Assembly: GCF_015163075.1 (NCBI RefSeq)
Contig: NZ_JADDXU010000023.1
Location: 62,001-126,000, forward strand
Origin: Streptomyces justiciae
Lineage (GTDB): Bacteria; Actinomycetota; Actinomycetes; Streptomycetales; Streptomycetaceae
Length of the DNA stretch: 64,000 nucleotides
Direction: 5' to 3'
Numbering within the stretch: position 1 is the first letter of the stretch; the number at the start of each line of letters is the position of its first letter. Of the stretch, positions 52,044-60,491 are shown one piece after another. Under the pieces are notes generated by a model. It was not told the origin of the DNA and searched no databases. It saw only the letters and a list, made by a program, of their open reading frames with translations. A program made the translations under genes and the position numbers.

Positions 52044-52299
52044 CCGTTCTCGGGAACCATGCCCACACCAATGTGGTGATTACACCAGGATAGGGTTGGT
52101 TCGTCATGTCAGTGAGGGCTTTGTCGGCTTCAGCTCTACGTCGCGGCCCTACTGGCCGGACGGGCGCTGTCGGCCGCCCTGACCCGAGCTGTCCTGGGAG
52201 TCGACATGATCGAATCCGGGTGCTCTGGGGTTCCCGCCCCCGCCCCCTGCCCTGCTCCCGTCTCCACAGCCAGTCTGCTCGGGCCTGGCGACGGCGGGG
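52044..52299. other. Intergenic region with a small palindrome
   Basis: 256 bases without a gene between the phosphatase start and the P450 stop. CCACA-CCAA-TGTGG (52063-52076), 20 bases upstream of the phosphatase gene, is a perfect 5-bp inverted repeat and a possible operator. Confidence 0.3.
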
Positions 52300-53562
52300 T
52301 CAGGGGCGGCGTACCAGCACGCGCAGTGGTGCGCGGAAGGAGAGGAGCCCGAGCATCGGCGGGTCCGTCTCCTCGGCGAGGACCGCGTCCGGTATCAGCT
52401 CGGCGGCCGTGCGGAGCGCTACCGCCGGCTCGGTGCGGGCCAGCGACGCTCCTGGGCAGCGGTGCCGGCCCGCGCCGAAGGACAGGTGGTGGCGGATGTT
52501 CGCCCGGTACGGGCACATCCGGTCCGGCTCGTCGAAGATCTCGGGATCCGAACCTGTGCCCATCAGCATCAGCAGGAGCTGTGCACCCGCGGGCACGCGC
52601 ACGCCGGACAGTTCGACTTCCCGTGCGGCAACCCTTCGCCAAGTGGTGACGGGAGGTTCACGGCGCAGTACCTCCTCGACCCACGCCTGTGCGAAGTCGT
52701 GGTCCGTGGCGGCCCGTGCCCAGACCTGGTGGTCCTCCAAGGCCCGGCGCAGCACCGTGGAGATGAGCTGGCCGGTGGTGGACTGGCCGGCGATGAAGAC
52801 GAAGAAGCACACGGCTACGGCGGTCGGGGCGTCCAGCGGCTCGCCACTCGGCAGGCGGTGCCGGCGCAGCGCGCCGACCAGGCCGTCCGCCGGCGCTGCC
52901 CCGGCCACCTGGTCCGTCAGCCATCGGTGGAAGTCACCGACCAACTCGGCCAAGTGGACCTGCCGTTCGTCCGACGGTCGGCCGTAGAACAACTCCAGCG
53001 CGGCGTCGCTCCACTCGACCAGCGTGGCGGCGGGCACGTCCGCGATGCCGAGCAGGCGCATCATCACCCGGCACGGCAGCACCTTCGCGTACTCCGTGGC
53101 GAGGTCGCAGGGGGCACCTGACGTGTATCGATCCCGTAGACGGGCCAGCGTCTCCCGTGCCGTCTCCTCGACCAGCGGTACCGCCGCGGCCACACGGTCG
53201 GCGTTGAAGAACCGGGTGACCAGACGGCGCAGTCCGGCATGGCTGGGACCACCGTTGTTGGCGAGAGCGGGCGGCAGCGAGAAGCGGGCCCGGGCGAGGG
53301 CCCTCAGCGCGGGCGTGGAGAGCAGGGCGACGGCGTGCTGGGCGTTGTCTGGCAGATACGTCACCGGGTCCAGCAGGATCTGTCGCACATCCGTGTACCG
53401 GCTCACCAGCCACAGACCGGTGTCGGGGTCGTGGTGGACAGGTGCTGTGCGGCGCAGTTCCTCCAGGACAGGGTGCGGATCGCGCGTGAATCGGGCGCCG
53501 AAGAGGCTGGGAAGTGCTGTCGGTCCGGGCCTCGGGCCCGCTGTCATGTCTGCCCTGGTCAC
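52300..53562 (-). CDS. Cytochrome P450
   Basis: A 420-residue bacterial class I-type P450. The I-helix oxygen-binding region is FIAGQSTTGQLIS, the ExxR motif is in WVEEVLRREPP, and the heme-binding loop is FGAGRHRCPGASLAR with the axial Cys. It requires separate ferredoxin and reductase, none of which is adjacent. Its GTG at 53562 overlaps the scoB stop by four bases (GTGA), so it is translated with the CoA-transferase. The longer frame upstream lies inside scoB. Its place in an acyl-CoA breakdown operon suggests that it oxidises a fatty or branched chain, or initiates its degradation. Confidence 0.92.
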   Translation of the reverse strand: MTRADMTAGPRPGPTALPSLFGARFTRDPHPVLEELRRTAPVHHDPDTGLWLVSRYTDVRQILLDPVTYLPDNAQHAVALLSTPALRALARARFSLPPALANNGGPSHAGLRRLVTRFFNADRVAAAVPLVEETARETLARLRDRYTSGAPCDLATEYAKVLPCRVMMRLLGIADVPAATLVEWSDAALELFYGRPSDERQVHLAELVGDFHRWLTDQVAGAAPADGLVGALRRHRLPSGEPLDAPTAVAVCFFVFIAGQSTTGQLISTVLRRALEDHQVWARAATDHDFAQAWVEEVLRREPPVTTWRRVAAREVELSGVRVPAGAQLLLMLMGTGSDPEIFDEPDRMCPYRANIRHHLSFGAGRHRCPGASLARTEPAVALRTAAELIPDAVLAEETDPPMLGLLSFRAPLRVLVRRP

Positions 53563-54215
53563 ATCGTCACCGGCTCCCTCACCGTCAGGTCGGCCTCGGT
53601 CCTGCTCCGGATCTCCTCGACGGAGACGCCAGGGGCGGTCTCGGCGAGGACCAGCCCGTGTTCGGTGACGTCGATGACTCCCAGGTCGGTGATGATGCGC
53701 TGCACGCACCGCTTGCCGGTCAGGGGAAGCGTGCACTCCCGGACGACCTTCGGCGTGCCGTCCTTGGCCGAATGCTCCATCAGCACGACGACCTTCCGTG
53801 CGCCGTGCACGAGATCCATCGCCCCGCCCATGCCCTTGATCATCTTGCCGGGGATGGTCCAGTTGGCGAGGTCGCCGACGGCGGAGACCTGCATGGCCCC
53901 GAGGATCGCCGCGTCGATGTGCCCGCCCCTGATCATGCCGAAGGACAGGGCGGAGTCGAAGAAGGAGGCGCCCGGCAGTACGGTCACGGTCTCCTTGCCG
54001 GCGTTGATCAGGTCAGGATCGACCCGGTCGGCCGTGGGATACGGGCCGACGCCCAGGATGCCGTTCTCCGATTGCAGGACCACGTGAACGCCGGGCGGCA
54101 GATGGTTGGGCACCAGCGTCGGCAGTCCGATGCCGAGGTTCACATACGATCCGTCGGTCAGCTCGGCGGCCGCCCGGGCGGCCATCTCGTTCCTGGACCA
54201 GGCCATTACTCCCAC
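53559..54215 (-). CDS. scoB: 3-oxoacid CoA-transferase subunit B
   Basis: A 218-residue subunit B of succinyl-CoA:3-ketoacid (or similar) CoA-transferase. YVNLGIGLPTLVPNHLP and VVLQSENGILGVGP (catalytic Glu in SENG) are the diagnostic motifs. With subunit A it forms a heterotetramer that transfers CoA from succinyl-CoA to acetoacetate. It overlaps subunit A by ten bases and P450 by four, so the three are translationally coupled. Confidence 0.93.
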   Translation of the reverse strand: MGVMAWSRNEMAARAAAELTDGSYVNLGIGLPTLVPNHLPPGVHVVLQSENGILGVGPYPTADRVDPDLINAGKETVTVLPGASFFDSALSFGMIRGGHIDAAILGAMQVSAVGDLANWTIPGKMIKGMGGAMDLVHGARKVVVLMEHSAKDGTPKVVRECTLPLTGKRCVQRIITDLGVIDVTEHGLVLAETAPGVSVEEIRSRTEADLTVREPVTM

Positions 54216-54979
54216 CCTCCCGTCGTCTGGTGCACGATCACCTTTTCGATCCGCTTCTCGTCCACTTCGGCCGCGGTGAGGGGAACCACCGACTGCACGA
54301 AGACGCCCGGCAGATGGACGGTGTCCGGGTCGAGCTCGCCTGGCTCGACGAGCTCCTCGACCTCAGCGACGGTCACCCGTCCCGCCATCGCCGCAAGGGG
54401 GTTGAAGTTCCGGGCCGACCGGGCGAAGACGAGGTTGCCGTGCCGGTCCCCGCGGACAGCGCGGACGAGGGCGAAGTCGGTGGTGATCGCCTCCTCCAGC
54501 ACGTATTCCGTCCCGTGGAATTCGCGCACCTCTTTCGGTGGGGAGGCCGCGGTCACGCCGCCCGCACCGTCGTAGCGCCAGGGCAGCCCGCCTTCGGCGA
54601 TCTGGGTGCCGACGCCGGCCGGGGTGAAGAACGCCGGTATGCCGCAGCCGCCGGCACGCAGTCGCTCGGCGAGCGTGCCCTGCGGGACCAGTTCCAGTTC
54701 GATCTCGCCGGCGAGGTACTGGCGGGCGAACTCCTTGTTCTCGCCGACGTAGGAGGAGGTGGCGCGAGTGATGCGGCCGGCTTCGAGCAGCAGCCCCAAG
54801 CCCCAGTCGTCGACTCCGCAGTTGTTCGATACGACCACCAGGTCCCTCGCGCCCTGCTCGAACAGTGCCTGGATCAGCGCCGAGGGAATGCCACAGAGCC
54901 CGAAGCCACCGACGGCCAGCGACGCACCGTCGAAAACCGCCGCGACCGCCTCGGACGCCGATGCGATGACCTTGTCCAT
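54206..54979 (-). CDS. scoA: 3-oxoacid CoA-transferase subunit A
   Basis: A 257-residue subunit A. SLAVGGFGLCGIPSALIQAL, VVSNNCGVDDWGLGLLLE and TEYVLEEAITTDFALVRA match the family. It is the partner of scoB, which follows it with a ten-base overlap. Its ATG shares one base with the stop of the acyl-CoA dehydrogenase gene upstream. Acetoacetate arising from branched-chain or leucine-type breakdown would be activated by this enzyme. Confidence 0.93.
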   Translation of the reverse strand: MDKVIASASEAVAAVFDGASLAVGGFGLCGIPSALIQALFEQGARDLVVVSNNCGVDDWGLGLLLEAGRITRATSSYVGENKEFARQYLAGEIELELVPQGTLAERLRAGGCGIPAFFTPAGVGTQIAEGGLPWRYDGAGGVTAASPPKEVREFHGTEYVLEEAITTDFALVRAVRGDRHGNLVFARSARNFNPLAAMAGRVTVAEVEELVEPGELDPDTVHLPGVFVQSVVPLTAAEVDEKRIEKVIVHQTTGGWE

Positions 54980-56157
54980 CAGCGTGCCCCCTCCAACTCG
55001 GTGAGGCCGAGCTGCCGGGCGATGAGCAGCCGCTGGATCTCGCTGGTCCCTTCGCCGATCTCCAGGATCTTGGAGTCGCGCCAGAAACGGGCGACGGCGT
55101 ACTCGTTCATGAAGCCGTAGCCGCCGTGGATCTGGGTGGCGTCGCGGGCGTTGTCGACGGCGATCTCGGAGCTGTAGAGCTTGGCGAGCGCGGCCTCCTT
55201 CTTGAAGGGCTCACCGGAGACCAGCTTGGAGGCGGCGTGGTACCAGGACAGCCGCGCGGTGTGTGCGCGCATCTCCATGTCGGCGATCTTGAACTGGATG
55301 GCCTGGTTGGCGCCGATGGGACGGCCGAACGCCTCCCGCTCACGGGCGTACTTCAGCGACTCGTCAACGCAGCCCTGCGCCAGGCCGGTGGCGAGCGCGG
55401 CGATGGCGATCCGGCCCTCGTCGAGAATGCGCAGGAACTGGGCGTAGCCGCAGCCGCGTTGGCCCAGCAGGTTCTGCGCCGGAACACGGACGTCGGCGAA
55501 GGACAGCTCCCGGGTGTCGGAGGAGTTCCAGCCGACCTTGGAGTACGGTGCCGCCACCGTCAGGCCCGGGGTGCCCGCGGGGACGATGATCGCGCTGATC
55601 TCCTTGGCTCCACTCTCTGTGGTGCCGGTGACCGCGGTGACGGTGATCAGTCCGGTGATGTCGGTGCCGGAGTTGGTGATGAAGCACTTGCTGCCGTTGA
55701 TGACCCATTCACGCGTGTTCTCGTCCAGACGGGCGGTCGTACGGGTCGCCCCGGCGTCCGAGCCGCCGCCCGGTTCGGTGAGGCCGAAGGCGCCGAGGAT
55801 CTCGCCGGCGCAGAGCCGGGGCAGCCACTCGGCCTTCTGCTCAGGGGTCCCGAAGAGGTGGATGGGCATGGCACCGAGCGAGACGCCCGCCTCCAGAGTG
55901 ATGGCCACGGAGGAGTCGACGCGGGCGAGTTCCTCCAGGACCAGGCCGAGGGCGAAGTAGTCGCCGCCCATGCCGCCGTACTCCTCAGGGAACGGCAGCC
56001 CGAACAGGCCGAGCTTGCCCATCTCCTGGACGATCTTGTACGGGAATTCATGCCGTTCGTAGTGGTCGCCGATCACGGGGGCGATCACGTCGCGGGCGAA
56101 CTCCGCGACAGTACTGCGAAGTTGTTCGTGCTCATCAGTGAGTCGGTGGTTCACCAT
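54979..56157 (-). CDS. Acyl-CoA dehydrogenase
   Basis: A 392-residue FAD-dependent acyl-CoA dehydrogenase that oxidises acyl-CoA to the 2-enoyl-CoA. GAFGLTEPGGGSDAGATRTT is the FAD/CoA-binding signature. The C-terminus has QIHGGYGFMNEYAVARFWRD and ILEIGEGTSEIQRLLIARQLG, in which the expected catalytic Glu precedes GTSEIQ. The start ATG 56157 with GAGGA upstream is chosen over a 12-codon-longer frame. It is upstream of scoA and 108 bases downstream of the carboxylase alpha gene. The set resembles a leucine/isovalerate (liu) cluster or a branched-acid degradation unit. Confidence 0.93.
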   Translation of the reverse strand: MVNHRLTDEHEQLRSTVAEFARDVIAPVIGDHYERHEFPYKIVQEMGKLGLFGLPFPEEYGGMGGDYFALGLVLEELARVDSSVAITLEAGVSLGAMPIHLFGTPEQKAEWLPRLCAGEILGAFGLTEPGGGSDAGATRTTARLDENTREWVINGSKCFITNSGTDITGLITVTAVTGTTESGAKEISAIIVPAGTPGLTVAAPYSKVGWNSSDTRELSFADVRVPAQNLLGQRGCGYAQFLRILDEGRIAIAALATGLAQGCVDESLKYAREREAFGRPIGANQAIQFKIADMEMRAHTARLSWYHAASKLVSGEPFKKEAALAKLYSSEIAVDNARDATQIHGGYGFMNEYAVARFWRDSKILEIGEGTSEIQRLLIARQLGLTELEGAR

Positions 56158-56265
56158 GTCGTCCTCTGTGTCATGACGGTGTGGGTGGAGCATCTGGGGG
56201 CCGGACGGCCGGGGCGTTCGCCGGGGGTGGGTGTGCCGGCCGTGGGCGAACTTCGCCGGTGGGTC

Positions 56266-58293
56266 TCATGCCGGTGGATTCGCGGGTTCGATGACCGCGA
56301 GGACCTCGTCCAGGGCCACGGTGGCGCCCGGTGCGGCGCGCAGCTCGGTGACCGTGCCGTCGAAGGGCGCGGTCAGGGCGTGCTCCATCTTCATGGCCTC
56401 GACGACGAGGACGACCTGGCCCGCGGTGACGGTGTCTCCGACGGCTGCCTTCACGAGTGTGACCGTGCCGGGCATGGGGGCGGCGAGTGCGCCGCCCGCG
56501 ATCCCTCCGGCGGCGGCGCCGGCCGCGGCGACCGGATCGAAGGTCCGGAGCCGCCAGGTGTCGGCGCCGAGGGAGAGCCAGTGCACGACCTCTCCGGTCG
56601 GGGTCGTCTCCACCGTGTGGTCGAGCCCCCGCGTCTCCCTGCCCCAGGTCAGGAGCACCTTGCCGGTCCCGCTGGTGCGCAGGTCGGCCGGCGCAGCCGC
56701 GTCGCCCTCGAAGGACACCTCATAAGCAGCCGGTCCACGGGGAGCACGGCGGACGCGAATCTCGATGGGCTCACGGTCGCCGTCCAGGAACCGGTGCGTG
56801 ATCCAGGCCGGGCCGCCGATCCGCCAGCCGGACGGCACGGAGAAGGGATCCACCCACGCCTGCGGATCCGAGGCAGACTCCATCGAAAGCTGGACGGCGA
56901 GCGCCGCGGCCAGTGGAACCTCGGGTGGCACCGGAGCATGCACCAGTGAGTCGAGCCGGGCCTCGACCAACCCGGTGTCCACACGTCCGGCGACCACATC
57001 GTCGTCATCGAGCAGCCGACGCAGGAATCCGGCGTTGATGGTCACTCCGTGCACCCGGGTGTCGTCGAGGGCGGCGCGCAGCCTGCGCAGCGCGGTGGCC
57101 CGGTCCGGGCCGTGCGCGATGACCTTGGCGAGCATGGGGTCGTACGCGCTGCCGACCTCGTAACCCTCGACGAGCCCCGAGTCGACGCGCACCCCCTCGC
57201 CCGCCGGTTCCCGCAGAGTCAGCACCCGGCCGCCGCTGGGCAGGAAGTCCCGTTCGGCGTCCTCGGCGTAGAGCCGGACCTCGATGGCATGGCCGTCGAA
57301 TCCGATCTGCTCCTGACCGAAGGGCAGCGGTTCGCCGGCGGCTATGCGCACCTGCCACTCGACCAGGTCCAGGCCGGTCACCAGTTCGGTCACCGGGTGC
57401 TCGACCTGGAGCCGGGTGTTCATCTCCATGAAGAAGTACTCGTCCGGGCGGTCGCTGGAGACGATGAACTCCACCGTGCCCGCGCCGACGTAGCCGCAGG
57501 AGCGAGCGGCCTCGACCGCCGCCGCGCCCATCGCCGCCCGAGTGGCCTCGTCGAGCAGCACTGAGGGGGCCTCCTCGACGATCTTCTGATGGCGGCGTTG
57601 GAGGCTGCACTCACGCTCGCCCAGGTGCACCACGGTTCCGTGCGCGTCGGCCAGCACCTGGATCTCGATGTGGCGCGGACGGTCGATCCAGCGCTCCACC
57701 AGCAGGGTGTCGTCCCCGAAGGCGCCGCGCGCCGTACGCCGGGCAGTGGCGATCTCCTCCAGCAGGGCGGCCGTATCGCGGACCAGCCGCATGCCCTTGC
57801 CGCCGCCGCCCGCCGACGGCTTGAGCAGCACCGGCAGGCCGACCTCGGCGGCCGCCTCGGCGAGCTGGTCGTCCGTCAGCCCGCTGCCGCTGCTGCCTGG
57901 CACCACGGGAACCCCGTACGCGCGAACGGTGTCCTTGGCGCGGATCTTGTCGCCCATCAGCTCGATCGCGGCCGTCGGCGGGCCGATGAAGGCGAGTCCG
58001 GCGTCGGTGACCGCCCTGGCGAATTCGGCGTTCTCGGAGAGGAATCCGTAGCCGGGGTGGATCGCCTGCGCGCCGGTACGACGGGCGGCGTCCACGATCT
58101 GCTGGATGTCGAGGTAGCCGTCGGCGGGCCCGCCGGGGCGCAGGGCCACCGCCGTGTCGGCTTCTAGTACGTGCCGGGCCCTCGCGTCCGCTGTGCTGTG
58201 GACGGCGACTGCGCGGATGCCGAGCCGACGCAGCGTGCGGATGACCCGTACCGCGATTTCCCCACGGTTGGCGATCAGGACGGTGTCGAACAC
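56266..58293 (-). CDS. Biotin-dependent acyl-CoA carboxylase alpha subunit (biotin carboxylase + BCCP)
   Basis: A 675-residue alpha subunit. The biotin carboxylase part (about 1-445) starts FDTVLIANRGEIAVRVIRTL and has ATP-grasp glycine loops (KPSAGGGGKGMRL) and EMNTRLQVEHPVTELVTGLDL. A middle BT-like domain follows. The C-terminal biotin carboxyl carrier domain has EAMKMEHALTAPF, whose Lys carries biotin. It works with the carboxyltransferase (start 59950, 31 bases upstream). The partner resembles the methylcrotonyl-CoA carboxylase beta subunit, so this is likely an MCC-type alpha subunit. Confidence 0.93.
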   Translation of the reverse strand: MFDTVLIANRGEIAVRVIRTLRRLGIRAVAVHSTADARARHVLEADTAVALRPGGPADGYLDIQQIVDAARRTGAQAIHPGYGFLSENAEFARAVTDAGLAFIGPPTAAIELMGDKIRAKDTVRAYGVPVVPGSSGSGLTDDQLAEAAAEVGLPVLLKPSAGGGGKGMRLVRDTAALLEEIATARRTARGAFGDDTLLVERWIDRPRHIEIQVLADAHGTVVHLGERECSLQRRHQKIVEEAPSVLLDEATRAAMGAAAVEAARSCGYVGAGTVEFIVSSDRPDEYFFMEMNTRLQVEHPVTELVTGLDLVEWQVRIAAGEPLPFGQEQIGFDGHAIEVRLYAEDAERDFLPSGGRVLTLREPAGEGVRVDSGLVEGYEVGSAYDPMLAKVIAHGPDRATALRRLRAALDDTRVHGVTINAGFLRRLLDDDDVVAGRVDTGLVEARLDSLVHAPVPPEVPLAAALAVQLSMESASDPQAWVDPFSVPSGWRIGGPAWITHRFLDGDREPIEIRVRRAPRGPAAYEVSFEGDAAAPADLRTSGTGKVLLTWGRETRGLDHTVETTPTGEVVHWLSLGADTWRLRTFDPVAAAGAAAGGIAGGALAAPMPGTVTLVKAAVGDTVTAGQVVLVVEAMKMEHALTAPFDGTVTELRAAPGATVALDEVLAVIEPANPPA

Positions 58294-58324
58294 CTGGAGA
58301 CTCCTCGGATCTGAGGGAGGGAGG

Positions 58325-59950
58325 TCACATGCGGAAGACGCCGAACTGCGGTTCGGCCAGAGGGGCGTTGGCGCACGCGGTCAGGGCCAGGCCGAGCACC
58401 TGACGGGTGTCGAGGGGGTCGATGATCCCGTCGTCCCACAGCCGCGCGGTGGAGTAGTAGGCGCTGCCCTGCTGCTCGTACTGCTCGCGGATGGGGCGCC
58501 TGAACTCCGCCTCGGCCTCGGCGGACCACTCCTCGCCGCGGGCCTCCAACTGGTCCCGCTTGACTGTCGCCAGGACGGTGGCGGCCTGTTCGCCGCCCAT
58601 GACGGAGATCTTGGCGTTCGGCCACATCCACAGGAAGCGGGGGGAGTAGGCGCGGCCGCACATCGAGTAGTTGCCCGCGCCGTGCGATCCGCCGACGACG
58701 ACCGTCAGCTTGGGCACCCGGGTGGTGGCCACCGCGGTGACCATCTTCGCGCCGTGCTTGGCGATGCCGCCGTTCTCGTAGGCGCGGCCTACCATGAAGC
58801 CGCTGATGTTCTGCAGGAACAGCAGGGGTATGCCGCGCTGGTCGCACAGCTCGATGAAGTGGGCGCCCTTCTGGGCGGACTCGGCGAAGAGGATGCCGTT
58901 GTTCGCCACGATGCCCACCGGGTGGCCGTGGATGCGGGCGAAGCCGGTGACCAGGGTCTGGCCGTACTCGGCCTTGAACTCGGCGAAGCGCGAGCCGTCG
59001 GTGATGCGGGCGATGACCTCCCGGATGTCGAACGGGGTGCGGTTGTCCGCCGGTACGACGCCGTAGAGCTCGGCGGGGTCCACGACAGGCTCCTCGACGG
59101 GGGCGACGTCCCATGGGCGCGGCGCTCGCGGGCCGAACGTGGCCACGATGTCCCGGACGATGCGCAGGGCGTGCGCGTCGTCCTCGGCCAGATGGTCCAC
59201 GACGCCGGAGACGCGGGCATGCACCTCACCGCCGCCCAGTTCCTCCGCGGTGACCACCTCTCCGGTGGCGGCCTTCACCAGCGGCGGACCGCCCAGGAAG
59301 ATCGTGCCCTGATTGCGCACGATCACTGTCTCGTCGCTCATCGCCGGGACGTACGCGCCGCCAGCCGTGCAGGATCCCATCACCGCCGAGATCTGCGGGA
59401 TGCCGCGGGCCGACAGGTTCGCCTGGTTGTAGAAGATGCGCCCGAAGTGCTCCCGGTCGGGGAAGACCTCGTCCTGCCGGGGCAGGTAGGCGCCGCCGGA
59501 GTCCACCAGGTAGATGCACGGCAGCCGGTTCTCCAGCGCCACTTCCTGGGCCCGAAGGTGCTTCTTGACCGTCATCGGGTAGTACGTGCCGCCCTTGACG
59601 GTGGCGTCGTTGGCGACGACGACGCACTCGCGCCCGGCCACGCGGCCGATCCCGGCGACCACTCCGGCGGCCGGCGCGTCCCCGCCGTACAGCTCCCACG
59701 CCGCCAGCGGCGCCAGTTCCAGGAACGGTGACCCGGGATCGAGCAGGTTCTCCACACGGTCGCGCGGCAGCAGCTTGCCACGCGCGACATGCCTTTCCCT
59801 GGCTCGTCGGCCGCCGCCCTCGGCGGTCTCGGCCAGCCGCGCCCGCAGCCCCGCGACCTCTGCGGCATGACTGGCCTGGTTGCGCCGGAACGCCTCCGAG
59901 AACGGATCGGCCTCGGTTGTGAGACGGCGCGCTGTGGCATGGGCGTTCAT
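58325..59950 (-). CDS. Acyl-CoA carboxylase beta subunit, methylcrotonyl-CoA carboxylase type
   Basis: A 541-residue carboxyltransferase subunit. GGTYYPMTVKKHLRAQEVAL, then CIYLVDSGGAYLPRQDEVFP, then IPQISAVMGSCTAGGAYVPA and GTIFLGGPPLVKAATGEVV match methylcrotonyl-CoA/geranyl-CoA carboxylase beta subunits. This suggests carboxylation of 3-methylcrotonyl-CoA or a related branched enoyl-CoA. It is the first gene of the operon that continues to P450. Upstream is an 18-bp near-palindrome TTAGTTAACGTTAATTAA (60003-60020), a candidate operator. No downstream enoyl-CoA hydratase is present in the operon; the HMG-CoA-lyase-like gene lies at 35756. Confidence 0.93.
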   Translation of the reverse strand: MNAHATARRLTTEADPFSEAFRRNQASHAAEVAGLRARLAETAEGGGRRARERHVARGKLLPRDRVENLLDPGSPFLELAPLAAWELYGGDAPAAGVVAGIGRVAGRECVVVANDATVKGGTYYPMTVKKHLRAQEVALENRLPCIYLVDSGGAYLPRQDEVFPDREHFGRIFYNQANLSARGIPQISAVMGSCTAGGAYVPAMSDETVIVRNQGTIFLGGPPLVKAATGEVVTAEELGGGEVHARVSGVVDHLAEDDAHALRIVRDIVATFGPRAPRPWDVAPVEEPVVDPAELYGVVPADNRTPFDIREVIARITDGSRFAEFKAEYGQTLVTGFARIHGHPVGIVANNGILFAESAQKGAHFIELCDQRGIPLLFLQNISGFMVGRAYENGGIAKHGAKMVTAVATTRVPKLTVVVGGSHGAGNYSMCGRAYSPRFLWMWPNAKISVMGGEQAATVLATVKRDQLEARGEEWSAEAEAEFRRPIREQYEQQGSAYYSTARLWDDGIIDPLDTRQVLGLALTACANAPLAEPQFGVFRM

Positions 59951-60491
59951 GGTGTCTCCTCGCGCGGCCCGCTCGAAGAGAATCGAAGCACGGTCCTGCG
60001 TGTTAGTTAACGTTAATTAACATCGGGGAGGTTAGTGATTGTTAACCCAGGCTGTCCAGAGACGTGGGTCACGCGCACAGCCTCGACAGTGGACTCGGCG
60101 CCAAAGGGGAAACGCCGACCAGGTGAACCGCCGAACTTGTGGCGATCGACATCGAGACCAGGGCCTCCTGAGACTCAACTCGCCGGACACCACAGGGTCG
60201 TGTCCCACGGCGTGCTGCAGAGGATCAAGCGCCGTGGCGCGGAATTCCGCTGTTCGAGCCGGGTCAGCGGACGATGCCGCCGGAAGAGGCGTTCAAGGAC
60301 GTGACCAGGGATGCGGTGGAGTACTACGGCACCACGACCACGATCGGCATCGACACCCTAGGGAGCGCGGCATGAGCACCCTCACGATCTCGGAGCCCCA
60401 GCGGGACCCGACCACCACCTCACACCCGGCCACAAGGTGACCGGCTGATGTGCGCTTGGTTCGGTGCGCGCTGGGCCGGTGAGGTTCGGCG
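59951..60491. other. Intergenic region with candidate operator and gene debris
   Basis: About 540 bases without a confident gene. The first part is the promoter of the carboxylase operon. Further on, a plus-strand frame reads RTMPPEEAFKDVTRDAVEYY and TTTIGIDTLGSAA and then stops; it has no start and no family I recognise. Possibly the C-terminal end of a lost gene. Confidence 0.3.
60003..60020. promoter_or_regulatory. 18-bp palindromic operator of the acyl-CoA carboxylase operon
   Basis: TTAGTTAACGTTAATTAA is palindromic except for one pair, with a perfect TTAACGTTAA core (60007-60016). It lies about 53 bases upstream of the carboxyltransferase start. A further GTTAAC occurs at 60041-60046. 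The motif has the AT-rich GTTAAC look of TetR-type operators controlling acyl-CoA pathways, but no cognate regulator is adjacent. Confidence 0.5.

Noticed and set aside
52300..53562. The P450 as part of an antibiotic cluster
   Set aside because: It overlaps the CoA-transferase gene and is embedded in an acyl-CoA operon without biosynthetic genes.
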